From assembly GCF_002843605.1 (NCBI RefSeq), contig NZ_CP025263.1:4741501-4805500 (forward strand): a stretch of 64,000 bases of DNA, in the 5' to 3' direction. Shown here piece after piece: positions 27,301-35,475 of this stretch. This stretch comes from Pseudomonas sp. S09G 359 (GTDB lineage: Bacteria; Pseudomonadota; Gammaproteobacteria; Pseudomonadales; Pseudomonadaceae). The notes beneath the pieces were generated by a model. The model was given only the letters and a program-made list of their open reading frames with translations, was not told the DNA's origin and made no database searches. Position numbers and translations under genes: made by a program. Positions within the stretch are counted from its first letter, which is position 1, and each line of letters starts with the position of its first letter.

Positions 27301-28782
27301 ACCCACCTGACGCAGGACGCGCAATGGCGCCTGGGCCTGCCTTGCCGCCAACGCGACAATGCCTGGGTCGTGCCCAAAACCGAGTTGCGTGCCGCGACCA
27401 TTGCCTATGAACAATTTATCGACAAGCGCTCAGGGCCCATGGGGCCGCAAGCGCCACGCGCGCTCAGCGGGCTGTCGATCCAGTATTACCGCGAGCCGGG
27501 CCTCGCCGGCAAAACCCTGGTAGCGGGCAAGGCCACGTTGCAGGCCTTGAGCGACTACCTGGAGAGCGCCGAACTGCACGCTGAAGCCCTGGAAACCTAC
27601 CGGCAAATACCCCAGCTGCCCGGCCAGGAGACTTGGCAGCTCACGGCCCAATTGCAGCAGATCGGCTATCGCCCCATGCAGGTATTTTTCTCCACTGGTG
27701 TGGCCGAGCCGGCACTCTGGTCCGTCCGCCGGCAGTGGCCGCGGTATCTGGATGGCAGCGGTTTTTACCAACTGCACAGCTGGCGCCTGACCCAAGCGCT
27801 GGGCGACACCACCCTGACCTATGACCCCTATGGCTGCCACATCATCGAGGTCAAACACGCCGATGGCTGCATCAGCAAAACCCTGCCGGACTATCGGCTG
27901 CTGCTGCCCACCAGCCTCACCGACCCCAATGGCAGCGTGCAACAAGCCCTCTACGACGGCTTCGGGCGGCTGCTCTCCAGCCGCTACCAGGGCCAGGAGT
28001 CGGGTCAAACCAAAGGCTTCGGCCCGCTGCCGGATGCCCGGCAGTTGCTCGGCAGTTCTGTCGAACAGGCCATCAACGCCCCCCGCCAAACCCTCGGCCA
28101 GGCCGCCAGCGCGCACCTCTACGCGCCATTCAGTTGGATGGGCACAATTGCAACAGCGGATCGCCAGGCTGAGTGGGTGACCCGGGGTTACCTGCTACCC
28201 GGTGGGCATATCCGCGAGACCGCCCGGTTGCGCCTGAAAAAGATCCCGCCGGGTGCCGATGCCTCTACCCGACAACTCGCCGCGCTGGTTGCCCAGGCCC
28301 CTCGCGAACCGGTCCATCGCCTGACGCTGCTGGCCGATCGTTACCCCGATGACCCGCAACAGACGGTACGTCTGAGCCTGACCTTCTGGGATGGCTTTGG
28401 CCGGTCCTTGCAACGTGTGCACAACACCGAGCCGGGCGACGCCTGGCAGGTGCTGGGCAATGGCCGTTTGAGTGTCGAGCGCGGGGTCATTCAATCGGTA
28501 ATGGCTGACCCGCGCTGGTGCGTCGAAGAGCGTGTCGAATACAATCACCAGGGCGCAATTACGCGCGTCTATCGGCCTTACTTCGCCAGCGCGCACCGCT
28601 ACATCAGCGATGGGTCTTTGCGCGACCTGGCCGACAACGACCGGCAGTTTCATGACGCGCTGGGGCGTGCGGTGCGCACGCTGACGGCCAGCGGCGCGAT
28701 AAAGCGCGTGAGCCATAATGGTTGGTATGCGGTCAGCGAGGATGAAAACGACACATGGGAGGAAAGCGCCGGCGCAGGCTGA
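24316..28782 (+). CDS. Tc toxin TcB subunit (SpvB/TcdB2-like)
   Basis: A 1488-residue TcB component, matching TcaC-type length (about 1480). The N-terminus has the SpvB-type start (FNGGASLEFPLPVSPARGFTP is the beginning, near residue 35). Residues about 430-640 carry FG-GAP/VCBS beta-propeller repeats (ADVTGNGRIDWVIG, LADLDGIGGADLLYL, LADLNGLGCPSLI). The TcdB middle domains and RHS-like strands that form the lower part of the toxin cocoon follow. TcB docks on TcA and, with TcC, encloses the cytotoxic tail. The ATG overlaps the upstream stop (ATGA). The stop lies 25 bp from the end of the convergent TcC gene. Confidence 0.92.
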   Translation: MNRAQDKSPINAPALPEGGASIQGSGKDWGDVGFNGGASLEFPLPVSPARGFTPAMTLVYHSAAGNSPFGLGWTVPVNAISRRTSHGVPAYTADDRFIGPDGQLLLPDEPARLEPGTGYSVTRYQPRVERDFDRLERCQSATDPSGFWRVHAADGSQHLYGKTNAARITDPDQPHHIAQWLLQESLSARGEHIYYHYEPETETARYPRDCRAQRYLIKVCYGHFTARAEERLYLLDTDDALSKGWHFQLLFDYGQRTTALDQVPPYAIDTPWPLREDAFSSFADGFERRTLRLCRQVLLFHHFPGEPQMGHAPVLVRRVVLEHHRVRNGLNLLHAIHEQAIDAQGVISSLPPQECLYQNAALKLEPARFQRLADFPGLNDGQRYHLVDLYGEGLPGLLYRSDKAWYYREPQRAEAGNADEVSYAAAREIPAVPMADSADHMHPQLADVTGNGRIDWVIGRPGFSGFFSLSAQLDWSGFIPFDAFPMEYFHPDAVFGDLMGGGFNDLALVGPRSVRLYANRQQAGFAPGVDIPHTHADDTLPTLSHSPHEWVGFSDVLGSGQQHLVRIRHNQLMCWPNLGRGRFGKGFVMASLPFNPATFDATHIRLADLDGIGGADLLYLMPGELRVFSNLAGNRFDTTPQVLAWPQGVRHDALCQISLADLNGLGCPSLIVSVLYEHPRHWRYDFFDERPSLLIYTTNNLGAQAKVRYRSSAQEWLDEKKQQRAQGRRAISHSPLAIPLVCRQTLHDEINNSTLTRHFSYRQAYYNATERAFQGFGLILQSETERAPGDASDRAGTLSKRWFHTGQALDMPTEGYNLHDPEAPRLGKTLLCRHRAPAQPQPTDHVDVPLPTPAAQTLRDAAYALKGALLRHEVFAGDTAQGVPFSVQQHRYLVRQLAAAADSQPWARMLVVTVESIDYRYEQVPDDPVVTHQLNLRWDGFGHLVHSVSVHLARRKAASDAAPAALADAAQQQWWRDSHDPAQQTHYLNETLTQWTHLTQDAQWRLGLPCRQRDNAWVVPKTELRAATIAYEQFIDKRSGPMGPQAPRALSGLSIQYYREPGLAGKTLVAGKATLQALSDYLESAELHAEALETYRQIPQLPGQETWQLTAQLQQIGYRPMQVFFSTGVAEPALWSVRRQWPRYLDGSGFYQLHSWRLTQALGDTTLTYDPYGCHIIEVKHADGCISKTLPDYRLLLPTSLTDPNGSVQQALYDGFGRLLSSRYQGQESGQTKGFGPLPDARQLLGSSVEQAINAPRQTLGQAASAHLYAPFSWMGTIATADRQAEWVTRGYLLPGGHIRETARLRLKKIPPGADASTRQLAALVAQAPREPVHRLTLLADRYPDDPQQTVRLSLTFWDGFGRSLQRVHNTEPGDAWQVLGNGRLSVERGVIQSVMADPRWCVEERVEYNHQGAITRVYRPYFASAHRYISDGSLRDLADNDRQFHDALGRAVRTLTASGAIKRVSHNGWYAVSEDENDTWEESAGAG

Positions 28783-28794
28783 ACCCGGCGCCGG
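28766..28794. terminator. Hairpin between convergent tcB and tcC
   Basis: GCGCCGG (28766-28772) pairs with CCGGCGC (28785-28791), spanning the TcB stop codon. It could act as a shared bidirectional stop between the two convergent toxin genes. No U-tract follows, so the call is tentative. Confidence 0.4.
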
Positions 28795-28807
28795 TCGGGG
28801 ATTATGA

Positions 28808-31522
28808 TCAACGCCGTGCAGTCACTCGCGTACTGCGCGGCCGGTAACTCTTCCACGTCGCCGCATGGGTGTCCCAAGGGGCATCCACGCGCCGCTGGCC
28901 TTGATAAAACACCACTCGGCCGGCCAACTGAGCACGGTGCCGGTAAAGCCAGCGCAGTTCGGAACCGGTGACCGAGCGTTTGGTCTTGCGAATCACGCTG
29001 TTGATGTCCAGCTCATCAAGGGCGAAATGCACCGTCGCGCCCTGGGAGCCAATCAGCGTAGCCAATGCCGATTTACTGCTGCGGCTGATCAGCTTTTTTT
29101 GAATCTCGTTCAGCCCTTTGTCAATGAACTCCCGCGTAGTGTCGGTGAGTGAGTACTTGCTTTGCACCAGATCCCCAGCAAAACGCCTGACGAACTGCTG
29201 GTTGGCACTTGTAGACAAACAACCGGAATAACGCGCCACCATACTTTGATAGAAGTGCTGTTCTACTGCTGAAGTCTTCTGGACCAGCTCGCGTTTCAGC
29301 CGGACGTAAACCTCTTCGGTTCCGCTTGGGTCGGGCGTGATCAGGTCCTTGAAGATGTCCGGCGCCAGCTCTTGATAACTCTTGAATGCATGTGCGACGA
29401 CCCCTAGCCCGGCGCTCCAGTTCGCCACGTCGGCACCAGAAAAGTACGCCGCCAAGACATCGCCCCGCGCGCTCATTTTTGACCAGAAACTCCGGTAGCC
29501 CGCGACCACCTCGCTCAGGCCAAAAATCATGTCGCCCCGGCTGGGTTGGAACTGCTCACCAAAGGTCGTCTGCCCGCCCCCTGCATCGGTGAACCGCATG
29601 GGGTTACCGTGCACCATCGCATACAGATTCAACCCGTCTACAGCGCCACCCGGGTCCGGGCTGATCCAGCGCATCAACCAAGGCGCGTAGTAACGCGCAC
29701 CGTAGTAATACAGACCGGTGGCGTCGCGCTCTTTGCCCGCATAGCGGTAGCACTTGTAGTCGCCCTGGAGCGCCGACCGGTTGGCGCACCAGGCTGTGGC
29801 GCCGTAGGGGTAATAGCCTTCCTGGCTCAATAGCTGCGCCTGGTCATCGACCACCAACGCGCTGCTCTTGAGGTGGTCGAGCAGGTTGAACTGGATCTGC
29901 TCGGCGTCCATGCCGTCAGGGCGGCCCTGCTCCCATTGCAGCACCGTCACCCGGCTGCCATCCAGGTCAATATCCAGCAGGTTGAAGCGCTGGCCACGCC
30001 GCCAGTGCATCTGCAGCCCCGGCAGATAATAGGTACGTTGCGAGTGCATGCCATTGCGCCTGACCTTGAGCGCACGCGTGCCGTGGGCATCGTAGAGGTA
30101 AGCCTCGCCGTCAGCCTCGTGCCCCACGTGGGTCACGTGGGTCAACTGGTTGCGCACGTTCCAGCCCATCTGCTGGCCGCTGCCAAGGGCACGCTGGTTG
30201 CCATTGCCGTCAAAGTCCTCGGCCGCTGGCAGCGCGGTACCGGATACGGCGCGGTTGCTGTGAGCCGCAACCGTCATCTGCCGGGTGTAACCCGTGCCGG
30301 TGCCCGGTGAATGACGCAGGTGCGTGAGGTTGCCACCTTCGTCGTAGGTGTAACGCTGGGTGTAATTGCGCCACAGCCCAGCGTCCGTCGCACCGAACAT
30401 CAGTTGCGGCGGGGGTGCCTGGCCCGACGTGCTCGCAGCATGTTCGCGCCCGGTGGCAAGGGTGAGTTGGTACAGGCTGTCGTACTCGTATCGACTGCCC
30501 GCCTCAATGCGCGCATTGCTGTGCCATTGGGTGGGCTGGGCCAGGTCGCTGAGGCTGAGGATATTGCCAACCGGGTCATAGGCGTACACCAGGTCTTGCA
30601 ATGGCTTGGCGGCTCCGCCCTGGCGGTAAGTCTGGATCTGCAACAAACGCGCGTTTTGCGGCGCATAACGCGCGGTCCTGATCAGCCTGGTGCCAAGCCA
30701 TTCGTACTCCATCTGCCCGTTGGCGGTGTATTTGCGCTGATGCAACAACAGCGTGCGTGCGCCGTCCTTGGGGGTGATTGCGACCTCCTTGAGCCGGCCA
30801 TGCAGCCCATAGGCCCGATGCTGGCGATTGCCCTTGGCGTCGGTATGCTCAAGCAATGCGCCCAGGGCGTCGTAGCGGCGAACCGTGGTATAGGCGGCTT
30901 TTTCCAGCAAAGCCTCCTGGGCGGGCGCCGTAGCCGGCCAGTCCACCGGGGTGGTGTCGGAGCGAAAACGCCGGGTTTGCTTGAGCTCGCGCTGATCGAT
31001 GGCGTACTCATCGAACAGCACGCTGCCCGCCGGGTCGGCATGCCGAATCAGCCGGCCACAACGGTTCAGCGCCGCCGCTTCGGGCGAGGGGCTGGCATAG
31101 TCCAAGCGCTCGACACAACGTTCACGCGGTTCGTCGGCCGCCTGTTCAAACACCGCGACCGGCCGTTGCGAGGTGTCGTATTCATAGCGTTGGCAAGCGC
31201 CCCGGCTGTCCCAGGCCTGCAGCAGTTGCCCGGCCTGGTTCAGCACCACCAGGCGCCGGCCGGCATCCACGCTGTCGCGCTGCAGCGTAGCCCCGGACAG
31301 GCTGTGCACCAGGCTTTCAGAGGGCGCAGGGGCGTTCAGGGCATACAGGCGCGGGTCCCATTGCTGACGCAGCAAGCCGCTGGCGCCATACACCTGGCGT
31401 ATGACGCGGGCCTGGGGCTCGGCCTGGGCGCTGGCGCGTTGGTAGGCAACAGTGCGTACGGTCAACCCGCGCGGGTCGAACGCCACAAGAGTGGGGGTGT
31501 TTCGATGGAGTGCAGCAGACAT
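28808..31522 (-). CDS. Tc toxin TcC subunit, RHS core plus variable effector tail
   Basis: A 904-residue TcC protein. Residues 1-649 are the RHS/YD-repeat cocoon. It ends in the conserved core border with GLYYYGARYYAPW, WISPDPGG and GLNLYAMVHGNP. Aspartates D623 and D646 are well placed for the autoproteolysis that frees the tail. Residues 650-904 are the hypervariable cytotoxic domain. Its last part (VHFALDELD, SVTGSELRWLYRHR) looks like a recurring TcC tail, but I cannot name its activity. The tail DNA is poorer in G+C (27 of 60 at 29221-29280) than the core (36 of 60 at 30001-30060). ATG 31522 is preferred, ten bases after AGGG. GTG 31528 is an alternative. No immunity gene follows, as expected for an anti-eukaryotic toxin. 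Confidence 0.9.
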   Translation of the reverse strand: MSAALHRNTPTLVAFDPRGLTVRTVAYQRASAQAEPQARVIRQVYGASGLLRQQWDPRLYALNAPAPSESLVHSLSGATLQRDSVDAGRRLVVLNQAGQLLQAWDSRGACQRYEYDTSQRPVAVFEQAADEPRERCVERLDYASPSPEAAALNRCGRLIRHADPAGSVLFDEYAIDQRELKQTRRFRSDTTPVDWPATAPAQEALLEKAAYTTVRRYDALGALLEHTDAKGNRQHRAYGLHGRLKEVAITPKDGARTLLLHQRKYTANGQMEYEWLGTRLIRTARYAPQNARLLQIQTYRQGGAAKPLQDLVYAYDPVGNILSLSDLAQPTQWHSNARIEAGSRYEYDSLYQLTLATGREHAASTSGQAPPPQLMFGATDAGLWRNYTQRYTYDEGGNLTHLRHSPGTGTGYTRQMTVAAHSNRAVSGTALPAAEDFDGNGNQRALGSGQQMGWNVRNQLTHVTHVGHEADGEAYLYDAHGTRALKVRRNGMHSQRTYYLPGLQMHWRRGQRFNLLDIDLDGSRVTVLQWEQGRPDGMDAEQIQFNLLDHLKSSALVVDDQAQLLSQEGYYPYGATAWCANRSALQGDYKCYRYAGKERDATGLYYYGARYYAPWLMRWISPDPGGAVDGLNLYAMVHGNPMRFTDAGGGQTTFGEQFQPSRGDMIFGLSEVVAGYRSFWSKMSARGDVLAAYFSGADVANWSAGLGVVAHAFKSYQELAPDIFKDLITPDPSGTEEVYVRLKRELVQKTSAVEQHFYQSMVARYSGCLSTSANQQFVRRFAGDLVQSKYSLTDTTREFIDKGLNEIQKKLISRSSKSALATLIGSQGATVHFALDELDINSVIRKTKRSVTGSELRWLYRHRAQLAGRVVFYQGQRRVDAPWDTHAATWKSYRPRSTRVTARR

Positions 31523-31646
31523 GATCACATGACCCTGGTGGCTGAATAGTCAGCAAAGCCTAGGGATCACGTCAGGGAGAAATGGGGTATCGGGTTATGC
31601 AAACAGCCTCAACCGGCACCTGCCGGCTGAAGCCCGAGCATTGTGG

Positions 31647-31934
31647 TCAATGCCCGCCCGCACACGTCGGCGAAGCAGGTGCCGCGCCGATTTGTTGCCA
31701 CTCTTCAGGAGTGTAGGTGTGCAGCGCCAGCGCATGAAACTCGCTCATCAGGTCACCCAGGGTGGCGTAGACCTTCTGGTGGCGCTTGACGCGGTTAAGC
31801 CCCTCGAACTGCTGGCTGACCAACACGGCCTTGAAGTGGGTCTGCAACCCACGGCTGTGCATATGGCTTTCATCCAGCACGCTCAAGTGGTCCGGGGCCA
31901 GGGCGCCGAGCGCCGTTTCGATACGCTGTTGCAT
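31647..31934 (-). CDS. bolA: BolA family protein
   Basis: A 95-residue BolA protein, a small cytosolic partner of monothiol glutaredoxins in iron-sulfur handling and a morphology/stress regulator. The family core is clear: HFKAVLVSQQFEG, NRVKRHQKVYATL and FHALALHTYTPEEW. Two ATGs are possible. AGGA directly abuts the one at 31940 and is six bases before the one at 31934, so the latter is used. It begins 12 bp after the DUF2059 gene, forming a two-gene minus-strand unit. Confidence 0.92.
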   Translation of the reverse strand: MQQRIETALGALAPDHLSVLDESHMHSRGLQTHFKAVLVSQQFEGLNRVKRHQKVYATLGDLMSEFHALALHTYTPEEWQQIGAAPASPTCAGGH

Positions 31935-31946
31935 GGTCATTCCTGC

Positions 31947-32465
31947 TTACTTCTTCTTGGCCGGTGCAGCGGCTTTGGGTGCCAGCTCGTTGGTCATGTC
32001 TTCCAACAGCTTGTTCACCACCGGCACGGCGCTTTCCAGCTTGGCCTGGGTCATCTGGGCCGATTGCTGGGTCAGTTGCGGCATTTTTTCCAGGACTTTC
32101 TTGCCCAGCGGCGACTGGTAGAACGCAACCAGGTCCTTGAGTTCGGATTCGCTGAAGTTGGTGGTGTAGAGTTTGACCATGTCTGGCTTCAGCTTGGGCC
32201 AGCCGATGGCCTGGTCCAGGGCGGCGTTGGCCTTGGCCTGGTAGCTGTCGAGTACCGACTGCTTGGCGGCAGGCGCCTTGGTCTGTTCGAAACGCTGGGC
32301 GAACATTTGCTGCACTTGCATGTACACCGGGGTACCCAGCTTGTCGGCATGGGCCAGGGTAAGGAAGGCTTCGGCACTGGCGTTGTGGCTGGCGGTATCG
32401 GCAAGAACCTGGCCGCTGGCGCAAACCAGAGCAACCGCGGTACAGATGGCACGAAGACGAGTCAT
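31947..32465 (-). CDS. DUF2059 protein, exported
   Basis: A 172-residue protein with a signal peptide (positive MTRLR, hydrophobic stretch, cleavage after VLA at about residue 22), so periplasmic. The conserved DUF2059 portion is FSESELKDLVAFYQSPLGKK around residues 105-124. The C-terminus is lysine-rich. The molecular function is unknown. It lies directly upstream of bolA, an order I recall from other Pseudomonas genomes. AAGGAAA precedes the ATG. Confidence 0.85.
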   Translation of the reverse strand: MTRLRAICTAVALVCASGQVLADTASHNASAEAFLTLAHADKLGTPVYMQVQQMFAQRFEQTKAPAAKQSVLDSYQAKANAALDQAIGWPKLKPDMVKLYTTNFSESELKDLVAFYQSPLGKKVLEKMPQLTQQSAQMTQAKLESAVPVVNKLLEDMTNELAPKAAAPAKKK

Positions 32466-32658
32466 CGAGTTTCCTTTTCTAGCAGGCGAGGTAAGACCCC
32501 AAGGGCGACCATTCTGCGCCTAAAAAACCTCGCGGCTCAACCCCGGGCCTTGTCGGGTGCGGATTTGCGCGCAATCAATCCGATGAAAAGTCTTTTAGGG
32601 AACCCCCAAGGTCCATCAAGGCCTAAACTGCGCAAACGAACCTGAAGGAGTGTGCCCG

Positions 32659-34047
32659 ATGAGCCGTATCGAAACCGACAGCCTGGGAGACGTAGAAGTC
32701 CCGGATGACGCTTACTGGGGCGCCCAGACCCAACGTTCGCTGGTGAATTTCGCCATCGGCGAACAGCGCATGCCCCTGGCGGTACTGCACGCCCTGGCCC
32801 TGATCAAGAAGGCCGCTGCACGGGTCAACGACCGCAACGGCGACCTGCCCGCCGACATCGCCCGCCTGATCGAACAGGCCGCCGACGAAGTGCTGGCCGG
32901 CCAACATGACGACCAGTTCCCGTTGGTCGTCTGGCAGACCGGCAGCGGCACCCAAAGCAATATGAACGCCAACGAAGTGATCGCCGGCCGCGCCAATGAG
33001 CTGTCGGGCAAGACTCGCGGCGGCAAGAGCCCGGTGCACCCCAACGATCATGTGAACCGCTCCCAAAGCTCCAACGACTGCTTCCCCACGGCCATGAGCA
33101 TCGCGGCCGTGCAGGCCGTGCACCAGCAGTTGTTGCCGGCGATTGCCAACCTGTCCGGTGGCCTGGCGGAACTGGCCGCGCGCCATATGAAACTGGTGAA
33201 GACCGGCCGCACGCATATGATGGACGCCACGCCGATCACCTTTGGCCAGGAGCTGTCGGCCTTTATCGCCCAACTCGATTACGCCGAACGCGCAGTCCGC
33301 AGCGCCCTGCCCGCCGTGTGCGAGCTGGCCCAGGGCGGTACTGCCGTTGGCACCGGGCTCAACTCGCCGCATGGCTTTGGCGAAGCGATTGCCTCCGAGC
33401 TGGCGGCATTGGCGGGCCTGCCGTTCGTTACCGCACCGAACAAGTTTGCCGCCCTCTCCGGCCATGAGCCGCTGGTGACCCTGCACGGCGCCCTGAAAAC
33501 CCTGGCCGTGGCCCTGATGAAACTCGCCAACGACCTGCGCCTGCTCGGCTCTGGCCCACGTGCCGGGCTGGCCGAAGTCAAACTGCCGGCCAACGAGCCG
33601 GGCAGCTCGATCATGCCGGGCAAGGTCAACCCGACCCAGTGCGAAGCGCTGTCGATGCTGGCCTGCCAGGTGCTGGGCAATGACGTGACCATCGGCATTG
33701 CCGCCAGCCAAGGGCATTTGCAGTTGAACGTGTACAAACCGGTGATCATCCACAACCTGCTGGAGTCGATCCGCCTGCTGGCCGACGGCTGCAACAACTT
33801 CCAGGAACACTGTGTAGCCGGCCTGGAACCGGATGCCGGGCAAATGGCCGAACACCTGGAACGCGGGCTGATGCTGGTGACCGCACTCAACCCACATATC
33901 GGCTACGACAAATCCGCGCAAATCGCCAAAAAGGCCTACACCGAAGGGCTGACCCTACGCGAAGCCGCACTGGACCTGGGCTACCTGACCGACGAAGAAT
34001 TCGACCAGTGGGTACGCCCGGAAAACATGCTGGAAGCGGGGCATTAA
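32659..34047 (+). CDS. fumC: Class II fumarate hydratase
   Basis: A 462-residue iron-independent fumarase interconverting fumarate and malate in the TCA cycle. The conserved stretches are WGAQTQRS, the [10 protein letters not shown] region near residue 98, [14 protein letters not shown], the [10 protein letters not shown] block with the active-site histidine, and the superfamily signature [11 protein letters not shown] near residue 315. The ATG at 32659 follows AAGGAG (32645-32650), making an in-frame ATG at 32650 unnecessary. It is divergent from the DUF2059-bolA pair, which in P. aeruginosa corresponds to the fumC2 setting (from memory). Confidence 0.96.
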   Translation: MSRIETDSLGDVEVPDDAYWGAQTQRSLVNFAIGEQRMPLAVLHALALIKKAAARVNDRNGDLPADIARLIEQAADEVLAGQHDDQFPLVVWQTGSGTQSNMNANEVIAGRANELSGKTRGGKSPVHPNDHVNRSQSSNDCFPTAMSIAAVQAVHQQLLPAIANLSGGLAELAARHMKLVKTGRTHMMDATPITFGQELSAFIAQLDYAERAVRSALPAVCELAQGGTAVGTGLNSPHGFGEAIASELAALAGLPFVTAPNKFAALSGHEPLVTLHGALKTLAVALMKLANDLRLLGSGPRAGLAEVKLPANEPGSSIMPGKVNPTQCEALSMLACQVLGNDVTIGIAASQGHLQLNVYKPVIIHNLLESIRLLADGCNNFQEHCVAGLEPDAGQMAEHLERGLMLVTALNPHIGYDKSAQIAKKAYTEGLTLREAALDLGYLTDEEFDQWVRPENMLEAGH

Positions 34048-34116
34048 GAGCTTTTGATTTGCTTGTGATCGTGATCTTGATCTTAGGCGCCCCGTTAAAC
34101 ACGCTGGCCGCACGCA

Positions 34117-34205
34117 GGCTTGAATCCGTGGGTAACCCGGCAGGACGCCGGGTTAGCCGCGATGGGCCAAGGATGGCCCATGGCGGCGGCCCACGGATTC
34201 AAGCC
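34117..34205. repeat. Three-way-junction palindrome (large intergenic repeat)
   Basis: The outer arms GGCTTGAATCCGTGGG (34117-34132) and CCCACGGATTCAAGCC (34190-34205) pair perfectly over 16 bp. Inside are two further perfect hairpins: AACCCGGC/GCCGGGTT (34134-34141, 34147-34154) and ATGGGCCA/TGGCCCAT (34162-34169, 34174-34181). Together they fold as a three-armed cruciform. It belongs to a longer dispersed Pseudomonas intergenic repeat that I recognise but cannot name with certainty. Confidence 0.85.
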
Positions 34206-34251
34206 GGAGTGCGGGCACACCGAGCCAAGGCGAGGTGCCGAGTGTTGGGGC

Positions 34252-34296
34252 AAGAGCCCTTTTGGTTACTTTTGGGGCTCTTTTCCAAAAGTGACC
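34252..34296. repeat. Overlapping, mutually exclusive palindromes
   Basis: AAGAGCCC (34252-34259) can pair with GGGCTCTT (34275-34282). Alternatively GGTTACTTTTGG (34264-34275) can pair with CCAAAAGTGACC (34285-34296), with one mismatch. The arms interleave, so only one hairpin, or a pseudoknot, can form. It is part of the same repeat block after fumC. Confidence 0.6.
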
Positions 34297-34359
34297 CGCC
34301 GTAAGGGCGGAACCCTAAGCCGCCGTTACCTGAACAACGGATATGTACACCGACAAACC

Positions 34360-34387
34360 GCTATCGGGGGCAGGCCCCCTCCCACAT
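34360..34387. repeat. REP element, family 2, single
   Basis: A lone REP of the type CGCTATCGGGGGCAGGCCCC followed by CTCCCACA. It is the same family as the paired element at 54899-54988. A truncated relative (ATGTGGGAGCCGG) occurs at 35449-35460. Apart from these repeats, 34048-34413 contains no gene. Confidence 0.8.
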
Positions 34388-34413
34388 TTTGATCCGCGCC
34401 CTACCTGATAAAC

Positions 34414-35370
34414 CTAGGAGGCCATGCGTAAGCGCCGGGCCTTGAGCCCTGCCAACAACGAAGGCGCCAACGCCACCGTCGCCGACCCCAGCACCACCAC
34501 CAACGCCCCGAAATACCCGAGCGCGTTGATCTCTTCAGCCTGCACATACTCAGGCCACAACCACGCCGCCAACGCCACCGCCACAAACGTCACCAACGGC
34601 GTAAGCGCCAAAGTCGCACTCACCCGCGAAGCCTCCCAATGCGCCAGCGCTTCGGCAAACGCGCCATAGGCCACCAGCGTATTCATGCAGCACGCCAGCA
34701 ACAGCCAGCCTTGCAACGGGCTCAGTTGCAGGGCTTCCAGCGGGTGCGCCCAAGGCGTGAGCAGCAACGCGCAGGTCAGGTAGATCACCATCATCACCTG
34801 CAGCGAATTCCACACCGTCAACAATTGCTTCTGGCCCAGGGCGTAGAACACCCAGATCGAGGTGGCGAGCAGAATGGTCAGCACTCCGGCGGTGTAGGCG
34901 CCCATGGAGGTGAGCAACTCATCAAGACGCTGGTTGAAGAACAGGCCAAACCCGATGATCAACACAAACAACCCGAGCACCTGGCCCCGGCTGAAGCGTT
35001 CCTTGAAGACGAACACACTGGCGATCATCAAGAAGATCGGGCCCATTTGCACCACCAGCTGGGCAGTGCCAGGGCTGAGCATTTTCAAACCGACCAGGTA
35101 CAGCACGTAGTTGCCCACCAGCCCACACACGGCCATCGCCACCAGCCAACCGCCCTTGGGGCCGAGTACTTTACGGCTGGGCAAACGTTTGGTGAGTGCC
35201 AGGTAAATAAACAGGCAGCCGCCGGCCACGGTCAGCCGGAACCAGGTAACGGTGATCGGGTCCATCACCTGCAATACCTGTTTGAGCTTGATCGGCAGAA
35301 TGCCCCAGAGCAGCGCGGTCAACAGAGTCAAGCCAAAGCCATAGACCCAGCGGCCGGAAGAGATGTGCAT
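34414..35370 (-). CDS. DMT-superfamily (EamA) transporter
   Basis: A 318-residue inner-membrane protein with about ten hydrophobic helices in two EamA repeats (FGLTLLTALLWGILPIKLK near the N-terminus; second half from about residue 160). Such carriers export amino acids or other metabolites. The substrate is not predictable. I prefer the ATG at 35370 (MHISSGRW) because the helix follows directly. An in-frame ATG at 35406 would add 12 residues. A family-2 REP fragment precedes it and the palindromic repeat block follows it. Confidence 0.85.
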   Translation of the reverse strand: MHISSGRWVYGFGLTLLTALLWGILPIKLKQVLQVMDPITVTWFRLTVAGGCLFIYLALTKRLPSRKVLGPKGGWLVAMAVCGLVGNYVLYLVGLKMLSPGTAQLVVQMGPIFLMIASVFVFKERFSRGQVLGLFVLIIGFGLFFNQRLDELLTSMGAYTAGVLTILLATSIWVFYALGQKQLLTVWNSLQVMMVIYLTCALLLTPWAHPLEALQLSPLQGWLLLACCMNTLVAYGAFAEALAHWEASRVSATLALTPLVTFVAVALAAWLWPEYVQAEEINALGYFGALVVVLGSATVALAPSLLAGLKARRLRMAS

Positions 35371-35475
35371 GAGTGCCCCGAATGCCTGAGGAAGTGGAAC
35401 AGGCATTCTAGGGGCAAGCGAAAGGATAGGGCTATGTCGTAATTTAAATGTGGGAGCCGGTTTCTTCAGTGATAA

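Noticed and set aside
28783..28807. Immunity gene for the TcC tail, as in contact-dependent Rhs systems
   Set aside because: Only 25 bp separate tcC from tcB, and TcA and TcB are present, so it is a Tc toxin against eukaryotes, not an interbacterial Rhs toxin.
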